Shown in pieces: positions 46,512 to 58,059 of a stretch of 64,000 nucleotides of DNA. The notes beneath the pieces were generated by a model that was given only the letters and a program-made list of their open reading frames with translations, was not told the origin of the DNA and ran no database searches. The stretch's first letter is position 1, and the number at the start of each line of letters is the position of its first letter. The position numbers were made by a program, and so were the translations under genes. Location: NCBI GenBank assembly GCA_918026815.1, contig CAKJVC010000193.1, positions 124,001 through 188,000 of the forward strand, written 5' to 3'. The DNA is from Chalara sp. BL73. Lineage: Eukaryota; Ascomycota; Leotiomycetes; Helotiales.

Positions 46512-49487
46512 ATGGGAGACTTACTTAGTGTCGGCGAGCCAGTGGTTCTGTGGGAACATGAAAACAAGGAATCGACATACCTGTGGGAGTTTCTACAGAA
46601 GATTAATCAGAAGTACCACCAACATCTCAAAACTTATGATGACCTTCATCAATGGTCTATCCAAAATCTCTCCGAGTTCTGGGGAGAGACCTGGGATTTC
46701 ACCGGCATACAGGCCGAGACCCCATACAAGCGAGTGAGTGTTCAGGTTATCACTTCTATCGAGTTTTGCCTTGTCTTATGCCTCTTTGTTGCTCTTTTCG
46801 TATCATACGCATGCTGTGCCTACCCTTGTTTAGTATATATTATTTATCACCGAAGAAGAACAAGATGGGTCTTGTTACGCCCTTCTGTTGGTGACCCCTG
46901 ATGAGGAATATCGTTGGGTAGTCTCCAGGTGGCTATTTGTCCATAACAAGGCATGCCATAGATAGTTTATCGTAGTTCCGAAAAATGCACTGTCATATAT
47001 GCATTATGCAGTGGATGGGGGGTTAAAAAAAGTATTTGCTGTTTGCTACAATTCAAGAGTTCATATCAGATCCATCAAGGTTATGGATACCAGAGTCGAA
47101 CCCCAGCAAACATGCATCTTTCACGAAGGATATTGGCTCTAGGTTTTGTTCAGCGTTACATATTATCTACTCAAATGTCTCAAACTTGTGAAAGTCTAAG
47201 TTAAAAAATCTAGGTCCTTGAGCCTAATGCTCCCATGTTTCCCAGGCCAAACTTCTTCGAAGGCAGTTCTCTCAACTTCGCGTACAATCTTTTATATCCC
47301 TCGAGTGCTCCAGATCCAAGCTCTGTCGCGATTGTTGATGTGACAGAATCCACAACCAAAGAAATTACATGGTTAGAACTTCGCCAGCAGGTCATTGCGC
47401 TTGCCACAGCTTTGTAAGTATGAATACAGTTTGTTGTTCCATCAAGGCTCTTTACAGGCTATTCCTGCTCGAAGCATCCTGCTGTAATGCCTTAGTCCTC
47501 AACTCTCAACTAGAAAGTTTATTAAGCCCACACGAGCTCTGTGCTACTTAAGCAGAAATTTTCAGGCTAGACGATGAACGGCCCCCAAAATTTAAAGACA
47601 ACTCGGTTGCTGTTGTTATAACTATCAACTCAAGGCTTACCAAGGATATAAATTGTAGTTTATTCATTAAATTGCGTTTCTGTTCTGAGAACTCAATCTG
47701 AACATGGGGGCTAACATTGTTTGAAAATAGGCGTGCCCATGGAGTCAAGCCATACGATCGTGTTGCAGGCTTTCTAGGCAATCATCACAACACCGTTGTC
47801 GCCATGCTTGCAGCTACCTGGCTTGGAGCAATATGGACCGGAATTAGCGCTGATCAAGGAGTGGGCGCGGTTTTGGATAGGCTAGTGCAGATCAAGCCTA
47901 CAGTCCTCTTTTCCGATAATGCTGTCGAACATAGTGGTAAAACGCACGAGAGCTTTACGAAAACGAAGGAAATTATTAGGAATCTACCAACCTTAAAACT
48001 TGCAGTGGTATTTGAGACGGTGCCAGGACCGGTAAACACTGTTGATTTGAATGTGGTAAATGGTAAAGCCTGGAGTTATGTGGATCTCCTTGCAAGGTAT
48101 TTAGAAGATGTTCCTCCCCGTAACTTCATGTACTAACTAATGCAGCTCTTCCCATGCACCTAAAGTCGCCTGTGAGATATTTCCACCAGACCACCCAGTC
48201 TATATTCTTTATAGCTCAGGCACTACCGGCAAGCCAAAATGCATCGTCCACTCCTCAGCAGGAACACTGATTCAGCATAAGAAAGAGCATGTCCTTCAAT
48301 GCGATATTCACCCCAAAGATCGCCTGTTCTACATCACTACCTGTTCGTGGATGATGTGGCACTGGCTCATCTCAGGTCTAGGCTCAGGCGCAACCATTGT
48401 GTTATTCCAAGGCAGTCCTTTCAAGCCTCATGGAGCTCTTTCCATCCCTAAACTCCTCGAAAGCCTCAAGGTTACCCATTTTGGAACTTCCGCAGCTTAC
48501 CTTGCTGTATTAGAGCAAAATAACTGCCGCCCACTGGAGTCAGGTTTGGATCTTAGCCTTCTCAAAGCTATATATTCTACCGGGTCACCTTTGGCACCCA
48601 GCACATTTAAATATGTCTACGACGCCTTTCCCAGACGTATAAACCTTGGAAGTATAACCGGAGGAACAGATATTATCTCTCTCTTTGGCGCACCTAGTCC
48701 TCTCTCTCCTGTTATCCAAGGAGAAATTCAAGTCAAGGGGCTCGGCATGGACGTCTGCGCCGTTGGCGCTTCCGGCACACCCACCGCTAACGGCGAACCG
48801 GGTGACCTCCTCTGCACAAAACCATTTCCATCCCAGCCTGTCGGTTTCTGGGCCGTAGACGGCGACGATGAAAATGACCTGCAGACTCTGAAGCTTGGAG
48901 AGCAGATCATAAAGTATAATCAGAAAAGGTACCGCTCCAGCTACTTCGAGAAGTTTGAAGGGGTGTGGCACCATGGGGATTTCGTACGTTTCAATCCAAG
49001 TACTGGCGGTATAACCATGCTCGGTCGTTCTGATGGCATCTTAAATCCAAGCGGTGTTAGGTTCGGCAGCGCCGAGATCTATAACGTGATAATCGAGCGG
49101 TTCCCAACCGAGGTCGAGGACGCGCTTTGTATCGGCCGTATGAGAGTTGGCGAGGTAAATGAGACCGTTGTTCTCTTCTTGAAGATGAACAAGGGGTTTG
49201 CGTGTGATGCGGCATTTAAGGAGAATGTGGTAAAGGCCATTGAGATTACGCATAGTCGGAGACACGTTCCTGGGATCATTGACGAGTGTTTTGAGATTCC
49301 AAAGACCACAAATGATAAGAAGTGAGCTATTTCCTTAATGCCTCATGGGCGGATGATGCTAATGACGAGTTTTAGAGTTGAAGTTGCTGTTAAGCAGATC
49401 CTGTGTGGAACAGACGTCAAGATCTCGGCCAGCGTTGCAAATCCAGCGTGTTTAGACTGGTATAGAACGTGGGCAAAAGCGCATTAG
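46512..49487 (+). CDS. Acetoacetyl-CoA synthetase
   Basis: Five exons, 46512..46733, 47214..47413, 47731..48096, 48146..49321 and 49376..49487, give 691 residues, close to the family's usual length. It activates acetoacetate to acetoacetyl-CoA with ATP in the cytosol. Visible motifs are LWEHENKESTYLWEF at the start, FEGSSLNFAYNLLYP, the AMP-binding loop YILYSSGTTGKPKCIVHSSA (about 285-305), TTCSWMMWHWLISGL, GGTDIISLF, HHGDFVRFNPSTGGITMLGR and NPSGVRFGSAEIYNVI. The C-terminus ends WYRTWAKAH. Introns 1 and 2 (480 and 317 bp) are far longer than the 49-54 bp of introns 3 and 4. From base 47784 in exon 3 to its 3' end the gene is repeated at 58060-59761. Confidence 0.93.
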
Positions 49488-50083
49488 ATCAATGCTAAAG
49501 TGTAATGCATAAAATTGGATCCTGCTATCGCCTATGTATCAAGTTTTATAATAAAATCTTAACGCCGATCAATCTATAGTTGGGGATTCCAGGCGTCGTC
49601 GGTGTATTAGGATATATAGCATATTTAAAGCAATCACCGATTTGATTCCGAGACCTCAATTGGCTGTTTGTTCTAGTAGTCGGTCTATCCCGTCAGACCT
49701 CGTTGATGTGTGCAAGATATTCGGGTAGCTGTTCTATCCCTCAGCCTCACTTTTAATTTAGACGCCAGCTTCGCCTGCCCCTTCACCTCACCATACTGCA
49801 CATGCCAGCTCGCCCAGCCAAGCAAGCTCCCCTCTAGCCTAACGGACGAGCGCCCCTGAATCCCTCGCTTAACCCCCCCCCCCCCCCCCCCCGCGGGGGA
49901 GGAGGCGCGAATTCGGTCAATAGATTCACTTTTCAGCCATGACATAAAACACCCAAGATTAAAGCGTATAACATTTTGGGGTATCTCTCCTATGCAGATG
50001 CAAAACGACTACTTTGGACCGTCCACCAACGCCGCGAGTGCTGGCTCCTATTATCCGCCGCTTCGATGTCTATTTACAAAAAA
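49488..50083. other. Convergent intergenic region with poly(C)
   Basis: Between the stops of the synthetase and the membrane-protein gene. It includes a C20 run at 49873-49892. No gene seen. Repeated at 59762-60341 with a shorter C run. Confidence 0.6.
49873..49892 (+). repeat. C20 homopolymer (C6 in copy 2)
   Basis: Twenty C residues followed by GCGGGGGAGG. The same place in copy 2 (60147-60152) has six C and GCGGGAGG. Confidence 0.85.
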
Positions 50084-50998
50084 TCAAACCGCAGTTTGTG
50101 GCTCAGAGGCAGCGCTGTGTGGCGGAACGGATGCTGGAGCTTGGTCTGCATGCCGGGTGTGCGAGTTTTCCGCGAAAGCTTCTTCCTTGTTCCGGTATGC
50201 AGCAGCCTTTGGACCAAATTTCTCGTTGTGAGCTAGAGATTTCCACATAATATAGGTGCTGAATGGCGGTTAGTCAGTGGGAGAGCAAGATGCTGGTCAC
50301 CGAAGAACTCACCTCGCAAAAGATGCTACGACTCCCGGCCATAAAATCACTGTTGAGGCGACACAATACGCGTTGTGTCTATATACTGGGTTTGGCGGAC
50401 CGTTGGCAGTGAACAAGGCGCTGGCTTGGGCAGAAGACACCCCCGTGATGTAGGCCTTTCTTGTAGCGATGATAACCTGAAAAAGATCATTAGCTGGGCT
50501 CGGACAAAAATCGAGGATACTGCTCACCGTCAAGGCTATCGCGTCCGCCAGAGCCATGAAGGATATGACGACAGAGCTTATCTTCCATGCCAACTTGACC
50601 CCGGGACTTTCTGTTCGTTCTGGCCAGAAGAGATCAAAGAAGAACCCGGAGCCGAAGATCGTTGCTACAGCGATGCCGATAAAGATGTTGTAAGAGAATA
50701 TGCCAACAATATCGTTGTTTTCAACCATAGCCTGGCCGTTGGTTCGGGTCGAAATGCCATCTTGTTGATCAACATAATCTATCACAGATCAGCGCATGTT
50801 CTTTGGAGTCAATGCTTTGCAGGCCTTACCCGACAATGCGGCTGTGCCTACGCTCTCAGAAACCACACAAAGAATCATGGCCATTTGGTATACGATCATC
50901 TTCGTCTTGCGTAAGTGGTATACTTGGTTGAACATATATGACCCTTTGAATTTTGCCCATTGTATCTCCTTTAGATCCAGCCCCCAGATCACAGCCAT
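50084..50998 (-). CDS. Four-TM membrane protein, unknown function
   Basis: Four exons, 50998..50830, 50778..50528, 50476..50313 and 50258..50084, joined by 51-, 51- and 54-bp introns, give 252 residues. Hydrophobic segments lie at about 34-54, 80-104, 121-143 and 175-200, so a four-pass protein. A Phe-rich TM2 (FGSGFFFDLFW) is followed by an RTESPG loop. The C-terminal 50 residues are polar and Ala/His/Pro-rich (ending SEPQTAV). I do not recognise the family. The frame is open for about 45 codons upstream of ATG 50998 and includes a further hydrophobic stretch (CCLHIFLAVIIVLVF), so a fifth TM from an upstream exon is possible. An identical copy lies at 60342-61256. Confidence 0.65.
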
Positions 50999-52448
50999 CT
51001 TGCCTGATTTTGCTAGATTTGTCGTTGGAAAGCCGGCAGTGGTCGATCCTATCTTCAGAGATGGATAAGGCGTTATAGTAGGCTCGAAGACTAGAACGAT
51101 AATCACGGCCAAAAATATATGTAAGCAGCAAACGCAGGCTCTATGATTTTATATCAAGAGGGTGGTTCTAGTTCGCCCCAGCCCGACATGGGATGGTAGA
51201 CATTCCGAATGACCAGCAGGGAAAGTGGTCAATGGAATTTGTGACGCTCTGCGTCATATGTCTTAATAAAAAGAAAAGTCGGATCTCCGGCAGCCCTCGA
51301 TCCCTAAGCCTATTTAGACAAGATGCGAAATTCTAATATGATGAAACGGATACCACGGGCCGGGCTACACCAGTCATATGAGATCCTCTTTTGCATTTGT
51401 CAGAGTTAGGCGCGATGCTTAGATGGCAGCTAAGCTTTCAATGGCCACATTTTAGTTTAAGGGACGAGATTGGCGTCCTGGGCTTTGGCGGATCATGGAG
51501 ATCAAAGCAATGCATTCGAGCAGGAGGCGAAATATGTGGTGGGAGAAGCCGATAATAGTTATGACGTAGCAGGGACCAAAGTATGTATTCAAGCTTCTCC
51601 AAGAATCGGGAAAGCTTGTTAAGCAAGAGACCTTGAAAACTGAGATTTTTGTCTTTTAATTTCCATCGACGAATATGTGATGTATGAATAGGAACAATGT
51701 GATATACTGTGCGTACTTTAAGGGAAATAGAAGAGCAGCTTGGTGATATATCAAAACAAACTCTACCATTCGTCTCACAGTTCCATGGATATTTCACAGT
51801 TCAGTTACCCTGTTCAACAATACCCAATCCATGCCCAGACAAGCAATAATTAGGAGGGTGGAGGGATCTGGAATTGCGCGAAATGATTACTATTGTCAAA
51901 TCCTCTCAGAATTGAAGTACGTATCTGGCGAAGCTACCCGTAGGTAGGGGAAGGGAGAAATTCGAATGGGATTCACCCGCAAGTCGCAATCTGTAGGAGG
52001 CGACAAGGCTGATATTGTCAATGGTGGCTGCGAGGTTCACTACTTGGCAAGGCTGACGAAAACCTCAGGCATTTTATGGTGCGAATGGAACTTTCTAGCA
52101 AATCCGTAAACATCTCAAGCCTCGAGTAAGACCTGTTCAAACACCAAACTTCTAGAGTAATAGAGTTAAATTGGTGCGATTTTCGTTCAACGCAACATCT
52201 GCAAGCGTTAAAAGTCTTAGAAAGTAAGCAGAAACCTCCAATTACCTCCTATCACTTCAATCTTCATGATGATATACCAGCTGGCACCAGTCATATCCCG
52301 ATTTGTACTCATGGATTTGATGAAAATGCTTCGGCTTTGGCCTATCTCTGAACAATGGACGACATCTAGCTCTCCAAAAAATCATTGTCTAGTAGACTCA
52401 TGCTAACTTGTCAACCCGGCAATTCCAGGCGCATATTAAAGGTTCAAA
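50999..52448. other. Divergent intergenic region
   Basis: Upstream of both the membrane-protein gene and aha1. A 119-codon minus-strand frame (51438-51797) has no recognisable features. Nothing else supported. Repeated in copy 2. Confidence 0.5.
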
Positions 52449-53585
52449 ATGGTCCTTCATAACCCTAATAACTGGCACTGGGTGAACAAAGATGCGTCCG
52501 TTTGGGCAAAACAATGGGTTGAGGATAGTATAAAGGATGTAAAGGCTGAGGAAGGGGGAGTTACCGCACAATTGGACAAGGTCACTAGCTTCGACGGGGA
52601 CTGCGATGTCAGCCAGCGCAAGGGCAAAGTTATTACGATCTACGACGTCAAAGTTATTATAGAGTATTCAGGTGTGTTCTGTTCGGAAAGCCTGGAGAAC
52701 CATAGCTGACTAGTTAGGGAAAACCAATGATGACGAGGATGTCAGCGGAACTATCACCATTCCCGAGGTCGCACATGACACCGAAGAAAATGAGTATGTT
52801 GTACGTCTCATCGCTCCCTCGGGTCGCGCATAATGGCCTGACTAATAATTCTTCAGTTTGACATAGACATATACTCAGATGCCAACTCCAAGGCTCCAGT
52901 CAAAGATCTTGTTCGTTCCAAAATCACGCCTCAATTACGGAAGTTATTTGTGAAGCTTGGCCCTGCTTTAATTGCAGAACATGGCAAGGATATTCAACAT
53001 GCGCCAGATGAAAATCCCTCGGCTAGCTTTCCATCTCTCCGAACATTGGTTCATGAGCCTTCCGCTTCTAAGAAAACGAACTCATCTAGCTCGGAGTCCA
53101 TATCTAGTTCCGCTGTCAACACCACAACTGTAACAGATACAGAAGAGTTCCGCGCCCCAGCAAGTGAATGTTACCAAACATTTACAGACCCTCAGCGCAT
53201 AACCGCTTTCACTCGTGCAGCCCCGAAGCTATTCGAAGGTGCCAAGAAGGGCGGCAAGTTCGAACTGTTCGGTGGAAACGTTTCTGGGGAATATCTCGAG
53301 CTGGTTGAGCCTACCAAGATCGTGCAAAGCTGGAGACTGGATCAATGGCCAAAGGGACACTACTCCCGTCTCGAGATCAACTTTGATCAAAACGACGTGG
53401 ACAACGTCACGGTTATGAGGGTCAGCTGGACCGGGGTACCCGTTGGTCAAGAAGAAGTCACGAAGCGAAACTGGAAAGAATACTATATCCGAAGCATCAA
53501 ACAGACATTCGGGTAAGCACGCCAATCCTTAATATTTGAGAGGGGAAGTAGCTAATGTTTCCAAAGCTTCGGCACAATTCTATAG
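52449..53585 (+). CDS. aha1: Hsp90 ATPase activator Aha1
   Basis: Four exons, 52449..52671, 52718..52800, 52857..53512 and 53567..53585, encode 326 residues. It starts MVLHNPNNWHWVNKDASVWA, the conserved NxNNWHW motif needed for Hsp90 stimulation. The N-terminal Aha1_N domain (about 12-150, including RKGKVITIYDVKV and the spliced EYS-GKTNDDEDVSG) is followed by a Ser-rich linker. The C-terminal AHSA1 domain (about 205-325) contains EECYQTF-like start, GGKFELFGGNVSGEYLELVE and SWRLDQWP. Aha1 binds the middle domain of Hsp90 and speeds its ATPase. The last exon codes only FGTIL. Introns are 46-56 bp. The second copy at 62705 is broken by a 1-bp deletion. Confidence 0.94.
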
Positions 53586-54120
53586 GACCAATGGCAAAGC
53601 ACTAACGCAATATGAACGATACGACATCAAGACGAACTTGAGTATGGGAAGGTGGCGAAACTGCTTGCTACGTACTTTAGACAAAACTGTAGAGGCGTTC
53701 ACCCAATAGCATACATTAAACGATACCCTTCAAGAGCCCTATTTCCATTGGCGTCGCCTCACCAGCTTTTGGCCGCCATACTACATTTTGGCATCTCACT
53801 GCTGCGAGCTGAGCAAATGTATACAAAATCCTGGGTTTTGCCGTTTGCTTGATTCGTTGTTTGTGACATTTGTTCTGTTCCTAATCTATCCAGCACCTGA
53901 TTACATGCTACACGCTCCGTAATTATGGATACCCTCTAAAACTACTCTCTATCTACAGGCTTCCCCCATATACCATATTGTTCGTAGTGACCCACCATTG
54001 ATGAGTGGCAGAGCACCCGAAAGCCATGAAAAATGCCAAAAGACTATCAGCAGGTCTTGGTGGAGTAATATATGCATTCGTATTCCAGATGTACATATAA
54101 TGTAACTCTGTCTGCAATTT
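53586..54120. other. 3' flank of aha1
   Basis: No gene seen. The visible part of the duplication match ends within it only because the window ends. Confidence 0.55.
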
Positions 54121-55389
54121 CTAAAATTCTATTGGACGACCTTTTGGTGTTGAAGTTTGCTTCAAACCTTGGCTTCCTGTGTCAGGTTGAGTCAATTCAT
54201 CAATATATGCCTGGATATTCTCGCGTGCACCTGGTGATATCTTATAGCTGGCTACTGATTCCAGGGTTTCTGAGCCAGGATCAGTCTTAGATCTTTCGGT
54301 AAGTATTTGCATGACGGAATCGACTTTAGTTTCTGTAGTGTTGCATCACCTCAAGGGGCCGCATGCCCTGAAACATTTTGCTCCTGGAGATTGCGGTGGC
54401 TCTCCGTTTTCAAGCTCCTCAAATGGGGTAGTATATGATGCTGCAGTAGAGGATGACGAACACGTTGCGGATCTAGCTGTAGGCGGTTGTGATAGCTGAA
54501 TTCCTGTTATTGAAGACCGATCCGAGGTTCTTTCTGTTTAACAGGGCCACGCCAGCCCATCGGCGTCTGAGGTAGGAGGTGATCCATTTGTAGACGCTAT
54601 TTGTGGTACTGTAGCGTATCTTTTGAAGAATTTCCTTCTGAAGTTTGTGGCAGAACCTGAAGCTCCACAGGTATCTCAATTTCTTTGAGGTATTCCTTGA
54701 TCTGAGTGAATGGATTATGTATCTCGGGCTCACCTCTGGTCGAGTATTCCCCGTCCTTTTCAAGGATCGCTGGTACGAATCAACCTCGCCTGCTGCTCGA
54801 GGATTGGATTCAGGAAGTGTCTGAGAAGGCTCCTCAAGTAGCGCATGCAAACCTTTCATTGTTAAGAAGGGATTCAGAATAATCTCATGCATGATAATCC
54901 CCATATGAGCCTGCCTTTGTGAAATACCACCCTGAGAAATCATGTCACAGCTATACTCATGACAAGCTAGCATCTAAGCCTTTCCCAACACCACTCTTAT
55001 GGCTGTACCATGTTCGTCGACTTCTGATAGGCTGATCCTTTGATGCCAGTAGCAGCCATTGATCAGGGCTCCATCCCCCAGCGACTTTCCTTCACGTCTG
55101 TCATGTCCATATAGCTTCCACTCGGCCAAATTTTTGTACTTGCAAGTCACATATAGGTAATAAGGTCTGTCTATATTGTTAATTCTATCATACTGAGTAC
55201 GACGCAATGTTAGTGTCCACGTGTGGATGGGGAAGGCTGCGAAAGGTCGACGTACTTGACAGCACCGCTAGATGTCGGGTGCAGGGAGCTCGTATGTATG
55301 GATTGTTTGTCGGTTAAGGATATTCCGAGGTAATTTCTTGTCTGTCCAACTAGTTGCGACAAAGCCGCCGCATGTTTTTGCATTTTATA
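54121..55389 (-). pseudogene. Decayed gene, unknown family
   Basis: Starting from ATG 55389 (MQKHAAALSQLVGQTRNYLG) a frame runs to SSGAVK. It splices over a GTACGT..GATAG intron with an ACTAAC branch site to INNIDRPYYLYVTCKYKNLA and continues to HGTAIRVVLGKA, where TAG (54974) interrupts it. The same frame then goes on for about 60 codons. A 1-bp shift near 54780 leads into AILEKDGEYSTRGEPE, another shift follows near 54608, and two more stops precede the final open piece ending KQTSTPKGRPIEF at 54121. So about 1.27 kb was once coding and now has several lesions. I do not recognise the family; a Ser/Thr/Pro-rich C-terminal half follows a more compact N-terminal half. Confidence 0.5.
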
Positions 55390-56387
55390 GAAACTTGAGC
55401 TAAGTAAAGATATGGTATTTCTTCTAGACCGATGAATCTAGTTAGTGCGGGGAGACTGAATTGTTTTGAAAGTCACGGAGCGAATGCGGGTGTACTACGG
55501 AAAACAACACTCATAATGAATGCAGGAAAGCGCGTCACAGTGGCAAGCAAAACCAAGCTCCCTCCTACCAACCTCACGCCTCCATTTCACGATCCTAGCT
55601 CCATGCATAATCTACACCTCTACCTAAAATACGCCATGAACGTGGCCACGAAATGAACCACCAGGTTACAATCCATCCGCCAGCGGAGTCTTTCCAACCA
55701 TATACCCGCACACTGAGCCCGCCTTGCTTACTGTCAGCATCAACACATCTCTCTACAATACTCAAATTCTCAGAACGGACTTGATAGTGACCTGAGAATG
55801 CCGGTGAAATCGGCTACTTGTGAGTGCCAAACTTAAAGGGATAACAATTCAGGACCCCCATGATAGGACAGACCCGTTTGCCGAAAAAAGAAAGAAATCT
55901 GCAATGCCAATCATCTTTACTTCTTGTGGGCTCTGGCGGTAGTCCGATTCCTTGAGGGAACTGCCTGTACGCAGCCACTCAGCCGAGTCGTACTTTGGTC
56001 GTGGAATACTATGTATCGATTCGTAGAGCGATCAAATTATGCACTCGAGGATTAGGGTGTAGGCCAGGAAGTCGTGAATGCCAAGATATTCCCAAGGCGA
56101 CCCCTGAACTCTCGCTTAGACACCAGCAAAAGGGGAAGAAGGCTCTTGTGAACTTTTAGCGACACGAAGTGATGTATTAAAGGTAGTCAACATGGGGCTC
56201 GTGGAAAATCATAGCTTGCATTCTCTTAATAGCACATATGCTATCACTTTGTTATTGCGTCATGGACTCATGCTAATCATTAAAGGGACTCGACCCCAAT
56301 GCAGTACTCAAGTTACAAAACTCAAAGGAACAAGAGAATTCCCAAACACCATATCAAAAGTAATCCAACTACAAAGGAAAGAACAAT
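55390..56387. other. Intergenic, no gene seen
   Basis: Only short frames; no feature recognised between the decayed gene and the formin fragment. Confidence 0.5.
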
Positions 56388-58059
56388 CTATAGCCATGCG
56401 TCATCATTATTCGTAACTCTCTTCTCCCGCCCGAAGTCGAGCTTCATGTCAATCTTTGGCGCCGCTTCCACCGGCTTTTTGCTAACGTTCTTGCGAACAG
56501 GGCTTCTGTTTTCGTTGTTAGGACCGCAACGGACGTCGCGGGTGTCCCAACCATCATCTGCAGCAGCAGCAACCCAGCATCGTAGACCAGCATGAACCCC
56601 GCCATAGAACTTCTCTTTACAGGTGCGAAGCGTGATGCCCATGCATTTCTCCCAGCCAGAAACCTTCAATTGCTCACGAAGGGTATTGCGGTCTTCACGT
56701 GTTGGGAGACAGGCAAGGATACCATTAATAATATCGAGATGTGAAGCAAGGTAATTTGTTGCATCCCATTCCACGCCTCCAACATATGGTGCTGCCGGAA
56801 CTGGTGGTAATTCCTGAGGAAGTGCTTAACCATGTACAGGTGGTGAGGGTTTGAACTATTAAATGTGCTGTCTGAAATTGAGGAATTGGTGGTTGAGTTC
56901 CTCGTATCGTGAGTTGTAGACGCATCTTTGCGATTAGCTCCCGGAAGGGGCACAACGTTCAGGTTGTGAAGGAATATCCAGAAAACTTCCTTGGTAACAT
57001 TGACAACTTCCTTATTCCAGACTCGATAAGGACGGGGTTGTCGCATCTCAAGGACAAATCCAACTGGTCTTTGGGACTCACTAGGCTCAGGATCTTTAAG
57101 ATAGGACAGAAGAATCTGGGCGCGTTGATACCGCTCGGATACTGGTGCTGTTTTGAGATAGGTAAATAAAATGGAGCTGATAATGTTGCGGGTTGTGAAT
57201 TCGCTTGGGCCTTTCTTCTCCTCGTCGAAGACCATATGGAGAAGGGCTGGAAAGAGGGTGATTTGAATCTTGTCGAGATTCTGGAGTGCTAGAGCCGTTG
57301 TAGCCAAGGCTTTGAGGCAAAGTAAAGTCTCATGCAGAAGAGCGTCTTCGTGTTCCTCTCTGTGTTGTAAGAATTAGTTTTTCGATACTGAATATTATAA
57401 AGATTCACTTACCTCCATTCTACTTCCATGGTTCTGTGAAGCAGCCCGACAATCTCATCCATACCTCCTTGCTTAATGAATTCATTTGTCCAAGCCACGG
57501 TCTCGTTTCGTAGTAGCAATCTCAGCTTATGCAAACGACCAACCTCGACAAGTTCTGGTTTCGTAACCTTTCTCAGATATGAGACAAAGTCGTCTGGAGT
57601 TTGGCCCTTGGCCTTAGCAATAATGTTTTGGGCAACTGCAGCACCGGAAGCTGTTATCGATTTAGATCCTTCCTTGACACTCTCCGATGATTTCGTCCGA
57701 AAGTGTCGCCCCAAAGTACCCTCTGGCTTTGATTTCTTTGTTGATTCTAACCGCTCTTTGCTGCTGCTACGAGACAATGTGAATGTTCGACTTCTTGGTC
57801 TTTTGGACTTCGCTTTGGCGACATCATGGGTTCCCTCAGTAGCATCAGCGCTTGAGTCGCTACCATTGGTCCCTGGTCTACCATTTTTAGCTGCTTCTAT
57901 CTCTGCCCAGTCTTGTTTGATGAAATCTTTCTTCATCCCTAAGGCGAGACTTCATTTTCCCTCGTTGATTCTCTGCAATATTCCGCCGGTCTAGCATGGC
58001 CTCGAACTCCTTGTCTACATCTTCATCGGCGAGGACCTGGTCGGCCTTTGACGTTTGCT
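56388..58059 (-). pseudogene. sepA: Truncated, frameshifted formin (SepA) N-terminal fragment
   Basis: The minus strand encodes the GTPase-binding/FH3 part of a fungal formin. From the right edge it reads DKEFEAMLDRRNIAENQRGK; then after a frameshift near 57937 comes KKDFIKQDWAEIEAAKNG. PELVEVGRLHKLRLLLRNE splices over a 53-bp intron (57412..57360) to EEHEDALLHETLLCLKALA, then PYRVWNKEVVNVTKEVFWIF. A second frameshift near 56820 (one base lost) precedes PPVPAAPYVGGVEWDATNYL. It ends with VEAAPKIDMKLDFGREKR. Formins nucleate actin at septa and tips. Here the FH1 and FH2 domains are absent, and the start is cut at 58059 by the duplication junction, so it cannot make a working formin. Confidence 0.85.

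Larger units (their letters stand above)
47784..53744 (+). repeat. Large direct repeat, copy 1 (visible part)
   Basis: The 5.96 kb from here match 58060-64000. The left edge is sharp: bases before 47784 (GGCAATC) and before 58060 (TTTGCT) differ, while ATCACAACACCGTT is shared. The right edge of the match is set only by the window end. Differences I found, copy 1 versus copy 2, are an AG dinucleotide present/absent (near 47951), C20/C6 with G5/G3 (49873), A5/A4 (51270), A6/A5 (52376), G5/G4 (52554) and G4/G5 (53541). If the repeat is a simple tandem, the unit is 47784-58059. Confidence 0.93.

Noticed and set aside
47085..47115. Reverse-strand GGTTCGAC resembling a tRNA T-loop
   Set aside because: Stem bases do not pair; it sits inside an intron of the synthetase gene and no cloverleaf forms.
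50014..50250. Plus-strand frame resembling a small basic protein (RRFDVYLQKIKPQFVAQRQR)
   Set aside because: It is antisense to the last exon of the four-TM gene, which explains the sequence better through clean splicing.
51438..51797. 119-codon minus-strand frame between the membrane-protein gene and aha1
   Set aside because: No good start context, no recognisable composition or partner exons; also present in copy 2 only because of the duplication.
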